A DNA stretch of 11,363 bases from NCBI GenBank assembly GCA_029865675.1, contig JARXAU010000221.1:1-11363 (forward strand). Direction: 5' to 3'. Below the pieces are notes generated by a model that was given only the letters and a program-made list of their open reading frames with translations, searched no databases and was not told the DNA's origin. Source of the DNA: Rhodoferax sp. (lineage in GTDB: Bacteria; Pseudomonadota; Gammaproteobacteria; Burkholderiales; Burkholderiaceae_C). The translations under genes and the position numbers were made by a program. Positions 5,753 to 11,363 of the stretch are shown here, in pieces; the first letter of the stretch is position 1; the number at the start of each line of letters is the position of its first letter.

Positions 5753-8614
5753 ATGATTTCTCTTTGCATTACCGGAAAGAGCCCCAGCGCCATCGCAGCC
5801 GCAAGTGCGGCGTTGGAAGCCGCTGGCATGGCCCCTGCGCGCGGCCTGGAGCGCGACGCACACATCAACTTCAGCACCTGGCACGAGCGCGTGTACCAAG
5901 CGCTGGAGCAAAGGCAGTCGGACCCAGCCGAAGATGGCGACGAGGCCGCACCGGCTTTGGCACCGGCTACCGCGACGATCGGTCGCTTGTGGGAGCAACT
6001 GGCCAACGACTTGTTCTTGGCCAATATCGACACCAAAGTCTGGGGCTGGGCCGAGGCCAAGAGCCTCGGACTGTTGGACTTTTGGCTGGAACTCGACCCC
6101 AGCGTTCACTTTGTCTTGATGGCCACTTCGCCCGAGCAGTATTTGGCAGAGCGCTTTGCCCAGCTTGCCGCTGCGCCCGATGCCAAACTGCAAGCCCTTT
6201 CGGTGGACGGTCTCTTGGACGAGTGGCAACAGGCCCACCAAACCATGTTGCACTTTGCGCTGCACCACCCTAAGCGCTGTGTGTTGCTTTTGTCCGACGC
6301 GCCGCTGGCCGGTGCCGAACTGGTAGATTCCCTCAAAGCAGCCTGGGCGCGCAAACTCAACGCTCTGCGTAGCCCGTCCGCAGATGCCAAGGCCGCGGTA
6401 GCTCGCCATGACACAGACTCCGCCACCGCGCTGTTGAGGCACTATGCCGCGCAGCTGTGCCAAACCTATCCCCAAGCCATCAGCCTGCAGCATGAAGTGG
6501 CGTCGGTCGCACTGTCGCTGGTTCATCCAAGCGCTGTCGCCGATGCCGTGCAAACGCCGTTGCAAAGCCTGATAACTACCGTGGGCCACGCTTATCGGCT
6601 GCCTGAGTTAAAGCGCCAGGCGGCAGATGTGGCGCAGCTCACCGCTCTCCTCAAGGACGCCGAAGACGAAGGCGAACTTATTTTGGAGCAATTGCACCAG
6701 GTGCAAGAGGAGCTGGAGCGCTATTACTTACGTAACACCGAACTTGAGGCCAAGCTAGAGCAGCAAGAAGAGATAGACGCTGTGGTTCACGCGCGCAATC
6801 TGCTTGCCATTGCCCGCGATGCCGAGGCCCAAGACAAGGTAAAGGCGCTAGAACAGTTAGAAACCCTAAGCCAGAACTACCAGACACTGACCACGGAGCG
6901 CGACGCCCTTGCCCAAGCTATGGGCGCGGCCCTGCAGGAGGTCGACACCCTGGTGCACGCGAGAAACCTCGTTGCCGCAACGCGGCTGGAGGAGCGTGCG
7001 CGGTTTGAAGTTTTGGAGCAGCAGTGCCAAGCCTTGGCGGCCGAACTTGAGGCTCAGGCGCAGGCGAGTGAAGAAACGTTGGAGCAAGTCCAAACCCTGA
7101 AGCAGCAACTCGAAGATGCGTCCGAAGAGCGCGAAGCAGAGGCGTTGGCGAAATTGACGGCACTTGAGAGAGCCACCGAACTGGCAGGACAAGTGGAAAC
7201 CATGAGCGCCCAGTTGGACGACGAAATTCAGGCTAAGCAAGACGCTTTGGAAGAGATTGCGACCGTAGTGCATCAGCGCAACTTGATGGCTGCGGCGCAC
7301 GAGGAAGGCCTCGCCCAGGCAGTGGCGGCCAAAGAGGAATATGCCTATTTGCTCGGCCAGTTGCAGCAGGTGCAAGAAGAGCTGGAGCGCTGCTACCTGC
7401 GCAGCAAAGACCTTGAAACGATCGCTGCCCAAGCAGCCCGGCGTTTTAGCCGCTTGGTGCTGCGCGAGCCCGATGGCATTGACTGGGAGTCGGTGCAAAC
7501 CATGGTGGTGCCAAGCCCTGGCGGCACGCAACTGCGCTGCCAAGCAACGCAGGTGGCGGTGGCGGGCAAGGTGTGGGACGTGCTTGAATTTACCGCCCTC
7601 CTGCACCAGGGCACATTGGCATTTACCTTCAGCCGCGGTCCCGGTGCGCCTGGCCCACTGACGCGTTGGCCCCGCGCATCTGCTGGCGCCAGCCAGTGGA
7701 CGGCCACGGTGGACCCGGCGGCGAGTAACGCGCTTAAAGAGATCAGCACTAGCGACTGGGATTTGCTTCACGGCCTGCCAAAGTTGCTTACTGAAGGCCT
7801 CAAGCAGGCCAAAGGCCCGTGGCCAGAAGGCGCAACCGTAGCTCAAGATTGGGTGGAGGCGGCCCGCGCCACGCGGCCTGCGCTGCAGCGCCAGCCCCTG
7901 GCGGTGCGCATAGACACGCTGCGCCTGCAGGCCAACCGCGTGCTGGCCGGGCGCGAATACCTGGTTTTGTGCGCTGAACAGCTCACCCTGGCGCAAAAGC
8001 GCTTTGCTGCACTGGAGTTTCGCTTGGGCTGCAATCTTGGCCCCAAGGGCGAGTTTGGCCAAACCGCCCGACTGGAGTTTTTTAAGGGGACGCCGCCCCT
8101 GTTTGACAACTGGGCCCCCAATGTGCAAGACCCGGCTGGCGACCGTTTGGACCTGGTGTTTGTGTTTCCTGGTTCCATGAACCTCAAGGACTGGGTCGCG
8201 CTTAGCACCAACGACCGCAGCTTGGTGCTCTTGCTGGCCGACCAGTTGCCCGGCTTGCTGGCCGACCTGCAAACCGGTGCCCAGCGCTTGTCCCGCCCGC
8301 TCAATGATTGGATGGCCTTGGCCAACACCCTGCGTAGCTTTGTGCGTGAGCGTCTGGACGTCACGGGCCTGCAAAAGATCGGCCCGCAGACCCGTGCCAA
8401 AAGCCTGCCTGCACAGGCTATCGCCTCAGCGAGGCCAGCCCGCAAGCGCTCGGTGCGTGCCACGCCGCCCACCGCAGCCACCCCAGCCGCCACCCAAGTC
8501 GCTACCCAAGTCGCTACCCAAGTCGCAGCAGTTGCACCCAAGCGCGCCGCACGAGCACCGGCGTCCCGGGCTGCGCCCACTGCAGCAACCGCACGCAAGG
8601 GTCGTAAGAAATGA
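5753..8614 (+). CDS. Degenerate sulfotransferase-like domain + coiled coil + duplicated C-terminal domain protein
   Basis: I know no function for this 953-residue protein. Residues 1 to about 215 follow the order of a bacterial sulfotransferase: first strand and loop ISLCITGKSPSAIAAAS, then WGWAEAKSLGLLDFW, PSVHFVLMATSPEQYLAERF and a later VLLLSDAPL strand. The usual 5'-phosphosulfate loop (TGxxRSGTS) and KDPR-type motif are not intact, so it may not be catalytic. Residues about 285-560 are coiled coil, bounded by QLHQVQEELERYYL (313-326) and QLQQVQEELERCYL (536-549), with a VVHARNL-type motif centred on H346, H402 and H507. Residues about 595-690 and 735-850 look like two copies of one domain. 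The tail from about 895 is Ala/Pro/Arg/Lys-rich and probably disordered. I see no signal peptide or membrane helix, so it is probably cytoplasmic. The start fits the first beta strand but lacks a ribosome-binding site. It overlaps the next gene by ATGA. Confidence 0.82.
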   Translation: MISLCITGKSPSAIAAASAALEAAGMAPARGLERDAHINFSTWHERVYQALEQRQSDPAEDGDEAAPALAPATATIGRLWEQLANDLFLANIDTKVWGWAEAKSLGLLDFWLELDPSVHFVLMATSPEQYLAERFAQLAAAPDAKLQALSVDGLLDEWQQAHQTMLHFALHHPKRCVLLLSDAPLAGAELVDSLKAAWARKLNALRSPSADAKAAVARHDTDSATALLRHYAAQLCQTYPQAISLQHEVASVALSLVHPSAVADAVQTPLQSLITTVGHAYRLPELKRQAADVAQLTALLKDAEDEGELILEQLHQVQEELERYYLRNTELEAKLEQQEEIDAVVHARNLLAIARDAEAQDKVKALEQLETLSQNYQTLTTERDALAQAMGAALQEVDTLVHARNLVAATRLEERARFEVLEQQCQALAAELEAQAQASEETLEQVQTLKQQLEDASEEREAEALAKLTALERATELAGQVETMSAQLDDEIQAKQDALEEIATVVHQRNLMAAAHEEGLAQAVAAKEEYAYLLGQLQQVQEELERCYLRSKDLETIAAQAARRFSRLVLREPDGIDWESVQTMVVPSPGGTQLRCQATQVAVAGKVWDVLEFTALLHQGTLAFTFSRGPGAPGPLTRWPRASAGASQWTATVDPAASNALKEISTSDWDLLHGLPKLLTEGLKQAKGPWPEGATVAQDWVEAARATRPALQRQPLAVRIDTLRLQANRVLAGREYLVLCAEQLTLAQKRFAALEFRLGCNLGPKGEFGQTARLEFFKGTPPLFDNWAPNVQDPAGDRLDLVFVFPGSMNLKDWVALSTNDRSLVLLLADQLPGLLADLQTGAQRLSRPLNDWMALANTLRSFVRERLDVTGLQKIGPQTRAKSLPAQAIASARPARKRSVRATPPTAATPAATQVATQVATQVAAVAPKRAARAPASRAAPTAATARKGRKK
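8489..8524 (+). repeat. Three 12-bp tandem repeats coding ATQV
   Basis: The unit GCTACCCAAGTC occurs at 8501-8512 and 8513-8524, with a one-base variant (GCCACCCAAGTC) at 8489-8500. Together they encode ATQVATQVATQV in the low-complexity basic tail of the 953-residue protein. Being in-frame and short, the array could change copy number by slippage without breaking the gene. Confidence 0.9.
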
Positions 8615-10470
8615 AGCTGCTGTCCTCTGCTTCTATGGACGCGGCTGCTGCAGTCGCGCACAGCGTGCTGGCCACTGCGCGGGCGCTTTGTGCCCCTGGT
8701 GCCGTGGTGCATCTGGGCGCTGGCGCGGGCCAAGGCCTGCTGCATGTCTGGCGCCAGTGGCCGGTAGCGGCCAGCTTGGTAGTGGACGCCCAGCCCCAGC
8801 GTATGGCCTGGGCCACCGAATGGGCGGCGCAGGGCAGCAACCGCTTGGTCAGCGACGCGGTGCTCGCCGCCGTGGATGGACAAGCGGCCACATGGCACAC
8901 CGCGTCCAATCCCGATGAGTCGGGACTGGTCGCGCCCAAAGCATTGCAAAAGCTCTGGCCCCAGCTGAAAGTCTTGGCTCCCGCTGACATGAAGGCCCGC
9001 AGTCTGGACGCCCTGTTGGCCGAGCCAGCACATGCCGCCCTGCGCCAAGCGCCCAAGCTGTGGCTGGTGGTCGACTTTTTTTGTGGCCCCGAGTTTTGGC
9101 AAGGCGCCACCGCCACCTTGGCCCAGACCCACGTGCTGGTGCTGCGCCAAGCTAAAACACCGCCCAAAGGCGTTGAGCCGGCGCAAGACGCCACCGAGCG
9201 CCTGGCGGCTTTGGGCTTTGTATTGGCAGCCACGCTGGAATCCAGGCACCCCGAGGTGGTGCACGGCGTTTACCTGCGCAGCCTGGACCGCGCGCTTGCC
9301 GCCGCCCGCCAGCAAGCGCTGCAACTGGCCACCGCCCACAATGCGCAGGCCAATCAACTGCGGTCTTTGGCCGCAGAAGTGCAGTCCTTGGCGGAAGCGC
9401 GCGACGCCGAAGCCAAGGCCAAAAACGAGGCCCTAGCCCAGCGCAGTGTGTTGGCCAAGGAGAAAAATGTGCTGGTGCTGGCGCGGGATGCGGAGGCTGC
9501 TGCAAAAGCACAGGCATTGGCGCAGCGCGATGCCGAAGCCGCAGCAAAAACACAGGCACTGGAGCAGCGTAATGCTTTGGCGCAAGAAAAGAACGTGCTG
9601 TCGGCTGCGCGTGATGCCGAAGCCCAGGCCAAAGCAGAAGCGCTAAAGCAACGTGATGCTGAGTCCGCTGCAAGAGTTCAAGCAGTTTCACAGCGCGATG
9701 CCCTGGCGCAAGAAAGAGACGCACTCGCTGGCGCCCGTGACGCCGAAGCACACGCTAAGGTCCAGGCTTTGGCGCAGCGCGACGCCGAAGCCACCTCAAA
9801 AGCACAGGCACAAGCGCAGCGTGATGCTCTTGCGCAAGAAAGAGACGCGCTTGCCGCCGCCCGTGACGCGGAGGCTCAGGCCAAGGCAGATGCGCTAAGC
9901 CAGCGCGACGCCGAAGCCGCATCAAAAGCACAGGCACTGGCGCAGCGTGATGCTCTGGCGCAAGAGCGAGACGCGCTCGCTGCCGCCCGTGACGCGGAGG
10001 CCCAAGCCAAGGCAGAAGCACTGCACCAGCGCGACTTCGAGGCCGCCTCAAAAGCGCAGGCATTGGCGCAGCGCGATGCTCTGGCTCAAGAAAGAGACGC
10101 ACTAGCCGTTGCGCGTGATGCCGAGGCCCAGGCCAAGATAGGGGCGCTAAACCAACGTGATGCTGAGTCCGCCGCAAGAGCTCAAGCCTATTCACAGAGG
10201 GACACCCTGGCTCAAGAAAGAGATGCGCTCGCCGCCGCGCGAGCCGCCGAAGCTCAGGCCAAGGCAGACGCCGAAAAACAACGAGATCTCGAAGCCGCCG
10301 CGAAAGCCGATGCGCTCGCCCGTCTTGCAGAGCTGCAAGCGGCGCACGACTTATTGTTGCAAGCGCAAGAGACCAGCAACAACCGCCAGCAATTCATTCA
10401 AGACGAGATGCTGCGCGCAGAATCTCAAATTGAGTTAATCAAAGACTTGCTCCTGCGCGATCGCGCTTAA
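8611..10470 (+). CDS. Degenerate FkbM/class I methyltransferase-like domain fused to a 42-residue-repeat helical rod
   Basis: Function unknown; 619 residues. Residues about 30-225 fit a Rossmann-type methyltransferase and most resemble FkbM. A glycine-rich motif VVHLGAGAGQ (32-41) is followed by a second strand ending in D59 (LVVDAQP), SNPDESGLVAP (99-109), a KARSLDALL stretch and WLVVDFFCGPEFWQGA (151-166). That last motif corresponds to the FkbM pattern xxxDVxGAExxVLxGA but is altered (D155 and E161 kept, spacing one longer). Methylation of a sugar hydroxyl is what the family would predict; loss of motif quality makes activity doubtful. From about 225 to the end the chain is Ala/Glu/Gln/Arg/Asp/Lys-rich helix without proline, with a 42-residue period (six heptads), a coiled coil or Ala-rich rod of roughly 390 residues. 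No signal peptide or membrane helix is seen. The ATG overlaps the previous stop, with AAGGG at 8597-8601, so the two are probably translationally coupled. Confidence 0.83.
   Translation: MKLLSSASMDAAAAVAHSVLATARALCAPGAVVHLGAGAGQGLLHVWRQWPVAASLVVDAQPQRMAWATEWAAQGSNRLVSDAVLAAVDGQAATWHTASNPDESGLVAPKALQKLWPQLKVLAPADMKARSLDALLAEPAHAALRQAPKLWLVVDFFCGPEFWQGATATLAQTHVLVLRQAKTPPKGVEPAQDATERLAALGFVLAATLESRHPEVVHGVYLRSLDRALAAARQQALQLATAHNAQANQLRSLAAEVQSLAEARDAEAKAKNEALAQRSVLAKEKNVLVLARDAEAAAKAQALAQRDAEAAAKTQALEQRNALAQEKNVLSAARDAEAQAKAEALKQRDAESAARVQAVSQRDALAQERDALAGARDAEAHAKVQALAQRDAEATSKAQAQAQRDALAQERDALAAARDAEAQAKADALSQRDAEAASKAQALAQRDALAQERDALAAARDAEAQAKAEALHQRDFEAASKAQALAQRDALAQERDALAVARDAEAQAKIGALNQRDAESAARAQAYSQRDTLAQERDALAAARAAEAQAKADAEKQRDLEAAAKADALARLAELQAAHDLLLQAQETSNNRQQFIQDEMLRAESQIELIKDLLLRDRA
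9457..10338 (+). repeat. Seven tandem 126-bp coding repeats (42-residue helical unit)
   Basis: The codons for AQERDAL-type sequence recur at exactly 126-bp spacing from 9457, 9583, 9709, 9835, 9961, 10087 and 10213. A consensus unit reads QRDALAQERDALAA, ARDAEAQAKAEAL and QRDxEAASKAQAL, that is, three related 14-residue parts. The middle units (9709-10212) are most alike. The first two carry EKNVL in place of ERDAL, and the last is diverged. The array is in-frame, so copy changes lengthen or shorten the rod in 42-residue steps. Confidence 0.95.
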
Positions 10471-10471
10471 C

Positions 10472-10474
10472 AGG
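10472..10474 (+). promoter_or_regulatory. Weak Shine-Dalgarno (AGG) that favours the ATG at 10483
   Basis: The only purine-rich ribosome-binding sequence before the gene is AGG. It lies 2 nt from the ATG at 10477, which is too close, and 8 nt from the ATG at 10483. Together with the MLxKF similarity to the next gene's start, this makes 10483 the more likely start. Confidence 0.4.
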
Positions 10475-10482
10475 CTATGCAA

Positions 10483-11058
10483 ATGCTAACGAAGTTTCGA
10501 AATTGGCTCATCTTTTTATTGGGCGGAAAGCCGCAAGACGCAGGCGCCGCAGATAAAGCTAATGAGGCACAAGACATTGCCTTTCGCGAATCATCGACCT
10601 CCGTAGTTTTTGATGAATCGCTTTTTGAACGCAGCCGCACGCAGTGGCATTTTGGCGACTGGGCGGCACTGGCAGGTCTGCAGCGCGAAACTATCCAAAA
10701 TCATCCGCAGCGGGCCAAATTGGCTCTTCTAGCAGCTGCAGGTCGTCTGCAAACTGGCACAGACGCTGAAGCGCGAGAATATATTGCGCTAGCAAAAGAA
10801 TGGGGTTGTACCAAAACCTTGATCAGCCAAGTACTTGTATCTGGCGTACACAACAGCCTTGGCCGTGCGTCAAGCGTTATGGGAAATCATGAGCGTGCGT
10901 TGGAGCACTACGGCGCCTCGGTAGCTACCGCTTCGCCTGGAAATGACGCGCGGCTTCTCACAGAGGCTCGGTCAGCCGAACAGCTTACGCAACTACGCTC
11001 GGTGGTAACGACAAAAATCGGTGTGTCAAAAAATGCGTCATACATAGAAGGTAGTTGA
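10483..11058 (+). CDS. Small TPR-like helical protein of the export/modification cluster
   Basis: This is a 191-residue protein (193 if the ATG at 10477 is used). An amphipathic start, MLTKFRNWLIFLLGG, is followed by a polar linker (about 15-48). A helical domain follows with RTQWHFGDWAALAGL, HPQRAKLALLAAAGRLQTG, AREYIALAKEWGC and LVSGVHNSLGRASSVMGNHE, and ends in ALEHYGASVA. The paired helices and the spacing of small and aromatic residues are TPR-like. From memory, the GDW/HPxRAKLALL/GVHNSLG pattern occurs in uncharacterised proteobacterial proteins near glycosyltransferases and methyltransferases; I could not check this. It begins 12 bp after the preceding stop and probably belongs to the same transcript. 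Its DNA is visibly less GC-rich than the gene before. A role as a protein-protein adaptor is inference. The short hydrophobic start could be a membrane-binding amphipathic helix. Confidence 0.75.
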   Translation: MLTKFRNWLIFLLGGKPQDAGAADKANEAQDIAFRESSTSVVFDESLFERSRTQWHFGDWAALAGLQRETIQNHPQRAKLALLAAAGRLQTGTDAEAREYIALAKEWGCTKTLISQVLVSGVHNSLGRASSVMGNHERALEHYGASVATASPGNDARLLTEARSAEQLTQLRSVVTTKIGVSKNASYIEGS

Positions 11059-11099
11059 ATGGTCAATACCAACGCATACTAAGGCAAGCGCTTCTCAAT

Positions 11100-11363
11100 A
11101 TGCTCCAAAAGTTCAAAGCTTGGCTGATTAAGCAGTTAGCCGCTCATGAAAAGATAGCTTCTCTCGGACATTCCATGGGGGCTACAGGCCAAATTGAGCA
11201 TGAAGACGCTCAAGGGCATGCGGTTGGGCATTTGTCCCCGGCGGCTCCTACCGCTGGCGTAACGCTTTCTCTTTTGCTTCTGGCAACGCAGGCTCTTCCA
11301 CAAGGTGCCGCCATGCGCCTTGTCTGCGTAAACATGCGGGTACAGCGATTCATGGCTCACAGG
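11100..11363 (+). CDS. Start of an unidentified gene, 3' partial
   Basis: The frame is open from ATG at 11100 to the window end (88 codons) without a stop. The product starts MLQKFKAWLIKQL, which aligns with MLTKFRNWLIFLL of the previous gene: Met, Leu, Lys, Phe, a basic residue, Trp, Leu and Ile fall in the same columns. It continues with a His/Gly/Ala stretch and then SLLLLATQALPQGAAMRLV, probably helical. I cannot name a family from this fragment. The nearest Shine-Dalgarno-like sequence (AAGG, 11081-11084) is 15 nt away, which is long. A TTG at 11055 in the same frame, next to the previous stop, is a less likely alternative start. The matching N-terminus suggests a paralogue or a shared N-terminal targeting segment. 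Confidence 0.55.
   Translation, partial: MLQKFKAWLIKQLAAHEKIASLGHSMGATGQIEHEDAQGHAVGHLSPAAPTAGVTLSLLLLATQALPQGAAMRLVCVNMRVQRFMAHR

Noticed and set aside
8400..8611. Histone H1-like protein encoded by the Ala/Pro/Lys/Arg tail
   Set aside because: It is the in-frame C-terminus of the 953-residue protein with no separate start signal. Such tails are common low-complexity sequence.
6866..9357. Long open frames on the minus strand (about 500 codons each) opposite the coiled-coil genes
   Set aside because: They lie antisense to genes with clear domains and repeats. Their products are Gln/His/Arg/Gly-rich shadow translations of GC-rich, Ala/Glu-rich codons and carry no recognisable motif.
9457..10338. 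Regular repeat spacing that might suggest a CRISPR or other non-coding array
   Set aside because: The 126-bp units are in-frame, preserve heptads and show codon-position variation. There are no short identical repeats alternating with unique spacers.
8611..10470. TolA-like envelope protein, because of the Ala/Lys/Glu-rich helical rod
   Set aside because: There is no N-terminal membrane helix and no TolA C-terminal domain; the N-terminus is a Rossmann-like domain instead. The similarity is compositional.

Overview
The window looks like chromosomal DNA of a GC-rich proteobacterium. A betaproteobacterium of the Burkholderiales/Comamonadaceae kind is my best guess, from base composition, codon choice and the type of secretion genes; no rRNA or other marker is present to prove it. 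Every gene I can support is on the + strand, closely packed. I see no tRNA, rRNA, CRISPR array, transposase or integrase.

Layout. (1) 1-2349: the C-terminal 782 residues of a very large repetitive exported protein whose start lies upstream. It has a cadherin/VCBS-like Ig domain, near-identical ~93-residue beta repeats and a diverged tail, with no Cys or Trp. (2) 2350-2469: a gap with a perfect 10-bp hairpin, probably a terminator or attenuator. (3) 2470-5675: two overlapping genes for the inner-membrane half of a type I secretion system, a PrtD-type ABC permease/ATPase and an HlyD-type membrane fusion protein. The TolC-like outer-membrane partner is not in the window. (4) 5753-10470: two unusual genes overlapping by ATGA. 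The first (953 aa) has a degenerate sulfotransferase-like N-terminus, a coiled coil carrying repeated motifs, a duplicated C-terminal domain and a basic tail. The second (619 aa) has a degenerate FkbM/class-I methyltransferase-like N-terminus followed by about seven 42-residue alpha-helical repeats (126 bp each). (5) 10483-11058: a small TPR-like helical protein. (6) 11100-11363: the start of a further gene cut by the window end, whose first residues resemble those of gene 5.

How they may work together. The adhesin-like protein is the obvious substrate of the PrtD/HlyD exporter. The downstream genes have no signal peptide or membrane segment that I can see and should be cytoplasmic. Two carry enzyme folds whose key motifs look eroded, fused to long helical rods that share a sequence element with each other. 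My working inference is that they form a cytoplasmic scaffold or accessory complex tied to surface-protein export or modification. That is a hypothesis; the sequence shows only the architecture and the linkage.
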